From the NCBI GenBank assembly GCA_004357015.1, contig SMXE01000050.1, positions 1 through 8,135 on the forward strand: a DNA stretch of 8,135 nt. The letters run 5' to 3'. The position numbers and the translations under genes were made by a program. Numbering within the stretch: the first letter of the stretch is position 1; each line of letters begins with the position of its first letter. This document shows, in pieces, positions 1 through 6,900 of this stretch. This DNA comes from Caldithrix sp. (GTDB lineage Bacteria; Zhuqueibacterota; Zhuqueibacteria; Oceanimicrobiales; Oceanimicrobiaceae). The notes under the pieces are model-generated. The model did no database searches. It worked only from the letters and a program-made list of their open reading frames with translations, and was not told the origin of the DNA.

Positions 1-156
1 GCCAAAGAATTTGAGAGCAGCTCCGACAGCGTCCTCGACGTCGCCTGCAGACTGATAGGTGGGTTGCTCAAAAACAAAATACTGTGCTTGCGAAGATGAA
101 GATGAAATCAATGTGAGCAGCACAACTAAGACAAAAACGAAAAATCCCTTTTGCAT
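1..156 (-). CDS. N-terminal part of an unrecognised secreted protein (cut by window edge)
   Basis: Only the first 52 codons lie in the window; the frame is still open at base 1, so the C-terminal part is missing. The ATG at 156-154 follows an AGGAG ribosome site (169-165) with an 8 base spacer. The protein begins MQKGFF, then has a hydrophobic stretch (about residues 5-17) and a run of five serines (18-22), and ends its signal with SSQAQ, a good signal peptidase I site after Ala24. The visible mature part (about 28 residues) begins QYFVFEQPTYQ and continues into a mildly amphipathic segment with GDVEDAVGAALKF. There is no lipobox cysteine, so export to the periplasm or outer membrane is more likely than a lipoprotein. 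No family can be named from so little. It follows fabZ in the same direction after 106 bases and may share its transcript; I see no convincing promoter of its own. Confidence 0.75.
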   Translation of the reverse strand, partial: MQKGFFVFVLVVLLTLISSSSSQAQYFVFEQPTYQSAGDVEDAVGAALKFFG

Positions 157-262
157 CCCTGTTACTCCTCTGTTATAGTATCTATCCTTCAGTTTAAGAA
201 CTGTGTTCAACTTCCATATCAAAAAAAATGTTTCCTTGCAACAACACAGTCAGTGACAACAC

Positions 263-724
263 CTACTTGTCGAGCATTGCAGCGGTTAGCTCACCCTCGC
301 ACACCAATTTGCCTGCTACGAACGCGCGGCACTTCATTTTGAAAATCGCGCGGCGAAATTTGAGCATCTCAATTTCAAACCGCAATTGGTCGCCCGGCAC
401 CACCGGTTTGCGAAACTTCACTTTGTCGATACCGGTGAAGTAAACCACTTTGTTTTGCAGGTCGCTTTCGGTGTTGAGCATCAGCATGCCGCCGGTTTGC
501 GCCATGGCTTCCAGAATCAAAACGCCGGGCATGACCGGATTTCCGGGGAAATGTCCTTGAAAAAAGGGCTCGTTGATGGTCACGTTTTTGATGCCGACCA
601 CACGTTCCATCGGCACCAATTCTATGATTTTGTCCACCAGTAAAAATGGATAGCGGTGCGGCAGGATACCCTGTATCGCTACGGCATCCAGTAGCGGCTT
701 GGCGCTCTCAGTGGCCTCAATCAT
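263..724 (-). CDS. fabZ: (3R)-hydroxyacyl-[acyl-carrier-protein] dehydratase FabZ
   Basis: FabZ removes water from beta-hydroxyacyl-ACP to give trans-2-enoyl-ACP in the cytoplasmic type II fatty-acid cycle; it also acts on the 3-hydroxyacyl-ACP pool that lipid A synthesis draws on. At 153 residues it has the normal length for a single hot-dog-fold enzyme. Family signatures seen: ILPHRYPFLLVDKI (20-33), NEPFFQGHFPGNPVMPGV (51-68) and LILEAMAQTGG (69-79). The expected catalytic pair is His58 in GHFPGNP and Glu72 in LEAMAQ. FRKPVVPGDQL (104-114) is also typical. The ATG at 724 has an AGGAG site (734-730) 5 bases upstream; the stop is TAG. It is a stand-alone enzyme, not the LpxC-FabZ fusion found in Bacteroidota and Chlorobi. 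It starts a new transcription unit: a terminator and a promoter lie between it and skp, and lpxD, often found there, is absent. Confidence 0.97.
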   Translation of the reverse strand: MIEATESAKPLLDAVAIQGILPHRYPFLLVDKIIELVPMERVVGIKNVTINEPFFQGHFPGNPVMPGVLILEAMAQTGGMLMLNTESDLQNKVVYFTGIDKVKFRKPVVPGDQLRFEIEMLKFRRAIFKMKCRAFVAGKLVCEGELTAAMLDK

Positions 725-767
725 CCTCTCTCCTGAAAATGAAATGGTATCCGTTCAACCAATATTC

Positions 768-796
768 AATATAGGACGCCAGCGATTACGAATCAA
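768..796 (-). promoter_or_regulatory. Sigma-70-type promoter for fabZ
   Basis: Reading on the minus strand, TTGATT (796-791; 4 of 6 to the -35 consensus) is followed by a 17 base spacer and TATATT (773-768; 5 of 6 to the -10 consensus). A start near base 761 would give a leader of about 36 bases before the fabZ ATG, with the AGGAG site inside it. The placement just downstream of the skp terminator makes it the natural promoter of the fabZ unit. This is a consensus match by eye, not a mapped start. Confidence 0.6.
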
Positions 797-863
797 CATT
801 TTATGCAGAAAAGTCATAATCTGGAACATGCATCCGGATAGCAAGGCAGGCTGTTCAGGCAGC

Positions 864-911
864 AAAAAAACAGGTGTTGCCCGCTCAGAATGAATTGGCG
901 AACAACACCTG
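864..911 (-). terminator. Rho-independent terminator after skp
   Basis: On the minus strand CAGGTGTTG (911-903) pairs perfectly with CAACACCTG (879-871). The stem extends inward by two G-U pairs and three Watson-Crick pairs (902-898 with 880-884), giving about 14 pairs around a loop of about 13 bases, and a run of seven T (870-864) follows at once. It begins 23 bases after the skp stop codon. Read on the plus strand, the hairpin has no T run after it and loses the two wobble pairs, so it is directional. It ends the tamB-bamA-skp unit. Confidence 0.9.
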
Positions 912-934
912 ACATAATTCAGATATCAGAAAAA

Positions 935-1498
935 TCAGTTTGTCTTCTCGTCGGCAGGCAGACCTTTGTTCAACTCCTCCAACAACCGGTCAGTAAGATC
1001 GGGTTGGTCTTCCGCCGCGTAAAGAATATTGCCTGCCACGATATCGAAAATATACTGATAGCCGTCAGCCGCACCAATTTTCTTTATGGCGACGTTGATC
1101 TTATCATACACCGGTTGAATCAGTTCCACTTCCTTCTTGACAGCAGCACCACCTTGTGGATTCCATTTTTCTTGCAAGAACTGTTGATATTTAAGGTAGA
1201 GATTTTGAATCTCCTGCTGCTTTTGTGTCTTTCTCACTTCACTCAAGAGCAAACTCTGCGACTCCAACTGCTCTTGCAGTTCTTGAATCTCTTTTTGCAT
1301 GTTGCGGGCTTCTTCCTCCCACTGAGCGTTCAATTCCTTCAACTGCTTCTTAACATCAAGGGCTTCTTTAAAAGTTTCCAGCACTTTATTGGAGTTGATA
1401 TACCCGATTTTGAGTTGCGCCGAAAGATGGCTCGTGCCTCCCGCCAACAAAAGCAGGCAAACTGCAGCAAAAAAGACACTGAAACGACAAGATTTCAC
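935..1498 (-). CDS. skp: Periplasmic chaperone of the Skp/OmpH family
   Basis: Skp-type chaperones form trimers that hold unfolded outer-membrane proteins in the periplasm and deliver them to the BAM complex. The protein has 187 residues, close to the family's usual 160-190. Residues 1-27 form a signal peptide (basic start, hydrophobic 8-20, likely cleavage after HLSA at Ala27). The mature start LKIGYINSNKVLETF (29-43) is the conserved beta strand and turn of the family. Residues about 45-112 are a long, charged, Gln/Glu/Lys-rich coiled coil, the tentacle arms. The end returns to the core fold with YQYIFD (147-152), ILYAAEDQPDLTDRLLEELN (158-177). The start is GTG at 1498-1496: it sits 4 bases after a full AGGAGGT ribosome site (1509-1503), and no in-frame ATG lies nearby. 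It follows bamA by 62 bases, the classic bamA-skp order, and is the last gene before the terminator. Confidence 0.92.
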   Translation of the reverse strand: MKSCRFSVFFAAVCLLLLAGGTSHLSAQLKIGYINSNKVLETFKEALDVKKQLKELNAQWEEEARNMQKEIQELQEQLESQSLLLSEVRKTQKQQEIQNLYLKYQQFLQEKWNPQGGAAVKKEVELIQPVYDKINVAIKKIGAADGYQYIFDIVAGNILYAAEDQPDLTDRLLEELNKGLPADEKTN

Positions 1499-1502
1499 GG
1501 TG

Positions 1503-1509
1503 ACCTCCT
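1503..1509 (-). promoter_or_regulatory. Strong ribosome binding site that fixes the GTG start of skp
   Basis: AGGAGGT is a full match to the complement of the 16S rRNA tail. It lies 4 bases before the GTG at 1498, a short but workable spacing, and supports GTG as the start. It is the strongest ribosome site in the window, perhaps offsetting the weaker start codon for an abundant chaperone (inference). Confidence 0.7.
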
Positions 1510-1560
1510 CAGATATTGTAAATTTAGTCAGGTAAATATGTGCAATGGATTCCCAATTGA

Positions 1561-3897
1561 TTAGAAACTGCGACCGAATACGAAGTGCGGTTTCCAGTCT
1601 CCAAATTTTTTGCCGGTGCTGAAATCGATATTGTCGAAACCGTAAGCGTAATCGAAACCGATGATTCCGAGCATCGGCATGAAGATTCTCAGGCCGAAAC
1701 CGACGGAGCGTCGCAAATCGAAAATATCCGTTTCCGGCAGGGTGGCCCAGGTGTTGCCGGCCTCCGCAAAGAAAAGTCCAAAAATTGTGGGGTTCGGAGA
1801 GATGGGGAAACGCAACTCAGTACTGTACTTGAACATGACTTTGCCGCCGTCTTCGGTCACACTGTTGGAGAGCGGGTCATTATATCCTCTCAGTGCAATG
1901 GACCTCGAAAGACCCTCGCCGCCCATGAAGAACAATTCGAGAAAAGGGATGTTCTTGGTATCATCGCCAAAGCCTTCGATGTAGCCGGCCTGCATGCTGC
2001 TCATCAGGACGAAATTAAGGAAAATTGGCGAGAACCAATCGTTTTTCAGGATGTGCTTGTGAAAGCTCACGTTACCGCCCAGTGGACCCCCGGTCAGCTC
2101 CGTTGAAAGTGAGAAACGGGATCCCGAGGTCGGAAATTCCGGCCGGTCCAGACTGTTGCGGCTGATGCGCTGGGTGATGCCGCTGGTCGTAAGAGGCCAG
2201 TTCTGGTCTATAATGCCGCTCGGGTTGCGGTCAATGATGATCTGCGAGAAGTTCGTCAGATCGGTTCTGTCTATTCTGTAAATCCAGTCGGCTCGGAAGA
2301 AGTTATCGGGCCAGCTCAGCCGCCGGCCGAGTCGCGCGGTAGCACCCTGACTTCTCTGGTCATATCCGGTAAACCGGCTGTCGCGTTTGGTGTCGAACAA
2401 ACTGAGACCAATGAGCGTAGGAGTGTCCAGAAACCAGGGCTCGGTAAAACCGATCTGGAAGGAGCGGAAAGCGCGGCCGAAATTCAGGTTAAAACTCAGC
2501 GTCTGGCCATTGCCGAAGAAGTTGTTCATGGTCACACCAACACTGCCGATGAGCTTGTCGCGCTCGCTAAATCCCGCGGACATGTTGGCCGTGTCGGTGG
2601 ATTTTTCTTCAACCTCGAGCATGATATCCACCTCCTCGTCACTGATCGGTTGAACGTCGGGCCGGACATCTGCGAAATAGTTTAAAATGAAGATCTCTCT
2701 CTGGCTTCTTACCAGTGCTTCGCGGCTAAACGTATCTCCCGGATGAATGCGGAGTTGGCGCCTGATGACCTTTTCTTTGGTTTTGGTGTTCCCGGCAATA
2801 TTTATCTTTCTGATCTTGACGGCATTGCCCTCCACGACCCGAAAATGCACATTCACCGTATCTAGGCCAACAGGAATTTCCTGTGGTGTAATGCCCGCGT
2901 AAATGTAACCCGCATCATAATAAAGGTTACCGATTCGTTCAAAGACTGCTCGCTCGATTTTCTCCTTGTTATAAATATCACCTTTTTTGAAATTGAGGTA
3001 CTGTGCCAGGATTTCGGAGGAATAGAGCTCGTTTCCTTGCCATGTGATATCGCCGAAGTAGTACCGCGTGCCCTCGTTCACCCAGATATCTATGAACATA
3101 TCCCTTTTCGCCGGACCGTAAGAGATGGAGTCCCGCACCACTTCAGCATCGCGGAAGCCTTCTTTTCGGTAAAACGCGACAAGCTTTTTCAAATCTTCCG
3201 CGTATTTCTCGGTGTCAAAATCACCGCCGCCAAAAAACCAAAAGCCATTTTCTTCGGTGTCCTTCAGTTGTTTCCTCAGTTTCTTATTTGTAAAGAATTT
3301 ATTGTCGTGAAAACGAATGCCCTCGATGACAACTTTGTTGCCCTCATTTATTTTCACGCGCAGAATTTTTCTCGCCGGCTGGGCGCCATCGCGAATTGAC
3401 GAGTTCACTTCGGCGAGCAAATAGCCTTTATCCTGGTAGAGCTTCTTGATTCGGGTCTCGGCCTTTCTTATTTCTTTGGGGCCGAGAACCTGGCCCTTGT
3501 AAAATTCAAGTTGTTTTTCAATATCCTTTTTCTTGACCTTGTCATTGCCTTCCAACTCAATCTTCTCAAGGCGAGGATATTCTACGACCCTAATTGTGAG
3601 ATAAACGGCATTGTCGACTTCTTTGTCGAGGATGACTTTTATGTCTGAGAAGAGATTCAGGCCCCAGAGTTGCTTGATTCCTTTTTGGATGTCCTCGCCC
3701 GTCACGGTTGCTCCTGAGGTCAGGCCAGAGTTGAGCTTGATGAAATTGGCGTCGGCAGTCTGATTTCCCTCCACAGAAATCGATGCAACCTTGATAGACC
3801 TGCCCTTGCCGGCCTGGGCATGTAACCCGGAAACAATCAGGACGGAAAATAGCAGGGGCAGAACCAACCACTCTCTAACTCTCATGCATAAAAACAT
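1561..3897 (-). CDS. bamA: Outer membrane protein assembly factor BamA (Omp85 family)
   Basis: BamA is the central subunit of the BAM complex, which folds beta-barrel proteins into the outer membrane. At 778 residues it is near the usual 750-850. It has a signal peptide (1-29, AQA cleavage motif), then five POTRA repeats at roughly 34-107, 108-186, 187-276, 277-357 and 360-432, several with the typical I.I.GN turn (IELEGND 113-119, INIAGNT 365-371). The 16-strand barrel covers about 437-778. Omp85 hallmarks include DRPEFPTSGSRF (584-595), GGEGLSRSIALRGYND (659-674) carrying the loop-6 Arg-Gly-aromatic motif (RGY here, often RGF), and a C-terminal strand ending FGRSF with the terminal Phe of outer-membrane barrels. 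The ATG at 3897 is preferred over the one at 3885 because AGGAG (3910-3906) lies 8 bases before it. The gene is 95 bases after tamB, with no convincing promoter between, and 62 bases before skp. Confidence 0.97.
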   Translation of the reverse strand: MFLCMRVREWLVLPLLFSVLIVSGLHAQAGKGRSIKVASISVEGNQTADANFIKLNSGLTSGATVTGEDIQKGIKQLWGLNLFSDIKVILDKEVDNAVYLTIRVVEYPRLEKIELEGNDKVKKKDIEKQLEFYKGQVLGPKEIRKAETRIKKLYQDKGYLLAEVNSSIRDGAQPARKILRVKINEGNKVVIEGIRFHDNKFFTNKKLRKQLKDTEENGFWFFGGGDFDTEKYAEDLKKLVAFYRKEGFRDAEVVRDSISYGPAKRDMFIDIWVNEGTRYYFGDITWQGNELYSSEILAQYLNFKKGDIYNKEKIERAVFERIGNLYYDAGYIYAGITPQEIPVGLDTVNVHFRVVEGNAVKIRKINIAGNTKTKEKVIRRQLRIHPGDTFSREALVRSQREIFILNYFADVRPDVQPISDEEVDIMLEVEEKSTDTANMSAGFSERDKLIGSVGVTMNNFFGNGQTLSFNLNFGRAFRSFQIGFTEPWFLDTPTLIGLSLFDTKRDSRFTGYDQRSQGATARLGRRLSWPDNFFRADWIYRIDRTDLTNFSQIIIDRNPSGIIDQNWPLTTSGITQRISRNSLDRPEFPTSGSRFSLSTELTGGPLGGNVSFHKHILKNDWFSPIFLNFVLMSSMQAGYIEGFGDDTKNIPFLELFFMGGEGLSRSIALRGYNDPLSNSVTEDGGKVMFKYSTELRFPISPNPTIFGLFFAEAGNTWATLPETDIFDLRRSVGFGLRIFMPMLGIIGFDYAYGFDNIDFSTGKKFGDWKPHFVFGRSF

Positions 3898-3992
3898 TTT
3901 TACAACTCCTGCGGATAGTAGTAAAATCGCTGAACGAAATAGCTAACCACAATCTTACTTTAAAAGTTCAAAATTATCGCTGTCACTCAAGC

Positions 3993-6900
3993 TCAAAATG
4001 GAAAGGAATGCCGCAACCAGAGTTTTTTGTCGTCTTTGTGCGTTTCAAACAACGTGTTGTAATCATACTCCATCTGCAGCAGCCACTTCGGATTCAATCT
4101 GTATTCAAGGCCGACGACGTGCAACAACCCGTAGCCTTTGTCCTGAAATTGATAATCGATGCCAGCTTTTAGTTCGCCGGTGTACAGTAGGTAAACGTCT
4201 TCGGTCAGGTATTTCCCCAGCGTCAAACGGCTGCTTCGGAGCAGCGCCAACGACGGGCCCAACTGCTCGCTATTGAAGCTCGAATCCAAAAAGTTTTGCG
4301 TGATAGCATAACTGAATCTGACCAGGTCAAGTTGCAGCTTGCGCTCCAACTCCCGCTCGATAGGTCGCAGGAGGGGTCTGAAAAGCATGTTGTCGGTACT
4401 CGAACCAACGACCTTCCGGGCCTGGTCGTCGATGGTTTCTGATGAATAGCCCAGCGTTCTCATGATCTGACTTTGCGTTTGATCGTAAGTCGGGTATTGC
4501 GACGACAGCTTGATATTGACTCGATCCCATCTGCCTTTGTCCAATTCCTGATTGATGTCATCTACAGTAAAAAGGGTGAGATAGACATCGCTTGGTACAT
4601 TTGTAGAGTCGCGAAGGACTGTATAAGCTCTGCCGTACACCATCGGGTAAAGCGATGCCGGGTTGAACTCAACGCCCATTTTTTCAACGCGAAAATTCAA
4701 ATCCAGGTATTCAATCTCGCCGCGCGTGGATTCGACCAAACCACCGATGGTGAAGGTTGAATCCTTCAGGATGCCTTTGAATTCCAGGTGAGCGCCTTTG
4801 GTGATGTCGATATCCACAAACATCCCGGCAGGGAATTGACGCACATAACTGGCATCCTTGCCGGCCAAGGCTTGCAGGTCCCAGTCGATGTTGTTCATGA
4901 TATTCATCACCACCGGGTTGCCATCGCCAGCGCCTTCGTCGAACGGGAACATCATGTTGGCGTTGCGCACGATCACCTTGCCGCGAACCACGGGACGTCG
5001 CCAGGGTCCTGTGATGAAGAGATTTTCCCTTGGCATGTAACCCTTGAATTCAAACCAACCCACATCACCTTCTTCCATCAAGCCCGGAATATTCAGCGGA
5101 ATTCCCTTCGGCGAGACGCTCACCAGAATAGCGCCAAGATTAAGGTCGTCGCCACCAACTCGAAGAGGCTGATAACGGCCCTGCTTCCGGCCCAGGCTAT
5201 TCATGTCATTGGTATTTGAGATCGTGATTTCCCGGTTATCGACCGTTCCGCGCAACTTCTTTATGTCGAGAAAATAGTCGTCAGCAAGGACGTCCATTTC
5301 GCCCTCCACATTTTCGACTTTCTTGACGACGCTGCTGAGGTGCAGTTCGCCAGCGCTGAAGTTCAGGTGGCTACCCGTAAAGTCAGGTCTCTTGTAATGC
5401 CCGGCCAGGCGTAAATCGAGATGACCTTCGCTACTGGTTTTCGTGAAAAGCTCTGCCAGGTCGGGGAGCAAAGCAAGAAAATTGCCGTCTCCGGACAAAT
5501 CCAGATTCACGCCTTGCCCATCCTTGAGCGGCAGGTGGGCGGTTCCGGTAAGCGTGAACTCCTGCCCTTTGGAAAGCTGCGCCCTGCCGACATGCAATGC
5601 ATTGGCCGAAATATATGAACCGTTGGCTTCTGACTCGCTGCCGAAATCCAGCAGAACTTCATCGAAAGCGAGCTTGAGAATCTTTGTGTTGTGCACGACC
5701 ACGCTGCCATAAAGGGGTAGCTTGGGTGGTTTTCCCTTCACCGAAACCTGAATGGTGGCGTTGCCTTTAACGATATCCTCCTGTCCGGTCAGCAACAAGA
5801 GCACATCTTCAACCCGCACGTGCGAACCGGCGATCGCCCCGCTTATTTCATTTGCAATGATGTCGTACTGACCTTTTGCGATAAGATCAAATGAGTCGGC
5901 ATTTACAGTGAGTTTCTTCAAGACGATGGCAGAATCGGTGGCGCTTAGATCTATCTCACCCTTGATCGGGCCCAAATCGTGCAGGAAGCCTTCCAACAAC
6001 CAGATGTTGGCAGTAACTTCGGCGTCGGTCCGGTCACCACCCACCTCTATTCTGCCGTACAGTTTGCCGCGATACGCATCGGCATCTGTTTTGCCCAGAA
6101 TTGCCATCAGCAGCGAAAGATCGAGTCCGGACAACGACAGGTTGCCCGAGGCCGTTTGCATGTCCGAACGAGAGAAGTCCAGCGCGCCGGTCAGCCAGTC
6201 TTCCACGTTCAGATGAGAAATCTTGATTCTGTCATCACGCCATTCCGCCTTAAACTTGCCCTTTGCCGCCTTGCCGGAGTTCGGCAAAAAGGCAATTGTG
6301 CCGTCCACAACGCCGTGATCGGCATTGGCATCGAGCCTGAGGATTTTCTCGTAATTGTCCCTGCGATAAACATCCGCCGATAGTAGCAGACGCCGCCATT
6401 CTCCCTCCAGAGTCATATTGAGCCGGTAGCGTTTCTGCAGAAACCCGAACCCGGAAATGTTCGCAATGCGCAAGATTTGATCCAGGTTGGTCGCATCGAG
6501 ATTCACGGTCGGCGTATTATGAATATTGTCAATAGAGGCGGAAAGGCTGAATTCACCGTCGGTCGAAGAGGCGTTTATGGCTATCCGGCCATCGTTATAT
6601 CTCAGCGAACCAACAAGACCCGGAGTTTCCGTTTCGCCATTTGAGAAATCAAGTTCGAATTTCCCTGTGCTGATCGGCTCATCTAGCGGGCCAAACGCCT
6701 TCAGTTCAGCCGTCCCGGAACAGTTCGTCACGCTCGTCAAGCCGAATCGGTGCAAAACCTCAGTCCAGTCGCCTGCGATGTTTATATCGAAATTAATGGG
6801 GTTTTCCGGTGCAAGGAAGTCTATGCGTCCAATGCCTGTTATCGTAGCGTCGTCGATTGTGCCGGTGATTTCAGAGAAAGTCAACGATGAGTTGTTTAGG

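Noticed and set aside
173..203. Possible promoter for the secreted protein (TATAAC with a TTCTTA 17 bases upstream, minus strand)
   Set aside because: The -35 part matches poorly, and the start of transcription would fall within the ribosome site, leaving a leader of only about 12 bases.
221..262. Run of eight T on the minus strand (228-221) after the fabZ stop, as a possible terminator
   Set aside because: Only about 4 base pairs (TGTT with AACA) can form before the T run. The stem is too weak to call a terminator, so fabZ may continue into the next gene.
890..1564. Long plus-strand open frame (224 codons) opposite skp
   Set aside because: It is antisense to a clear Skp/OmpH gene, runs through the terminator hairpin at its 5' end, and its Leu/Phe-rich translation mirrors the coiled-coil codons. 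No ribosome site or family motif.
3590..3871. Minus-strand open frame inside the bamA 5' region, in a different frame
   Set aside because: It overlaps the signal peptide and first POTRA coding sequence of bamA, has no ribosome site, and its Arg/Pro/Gln-rich translation looks like a frame shadow.
3898..3992. Possible bamA promoter in the 95 bases between tamB and bamA
   Set aside because: TTGAGT, TTGAAC and TTGTGG occur, but none has a reasonable -10 at 16-18 bases. The gap holds only the bamA ribosome site that I can support.
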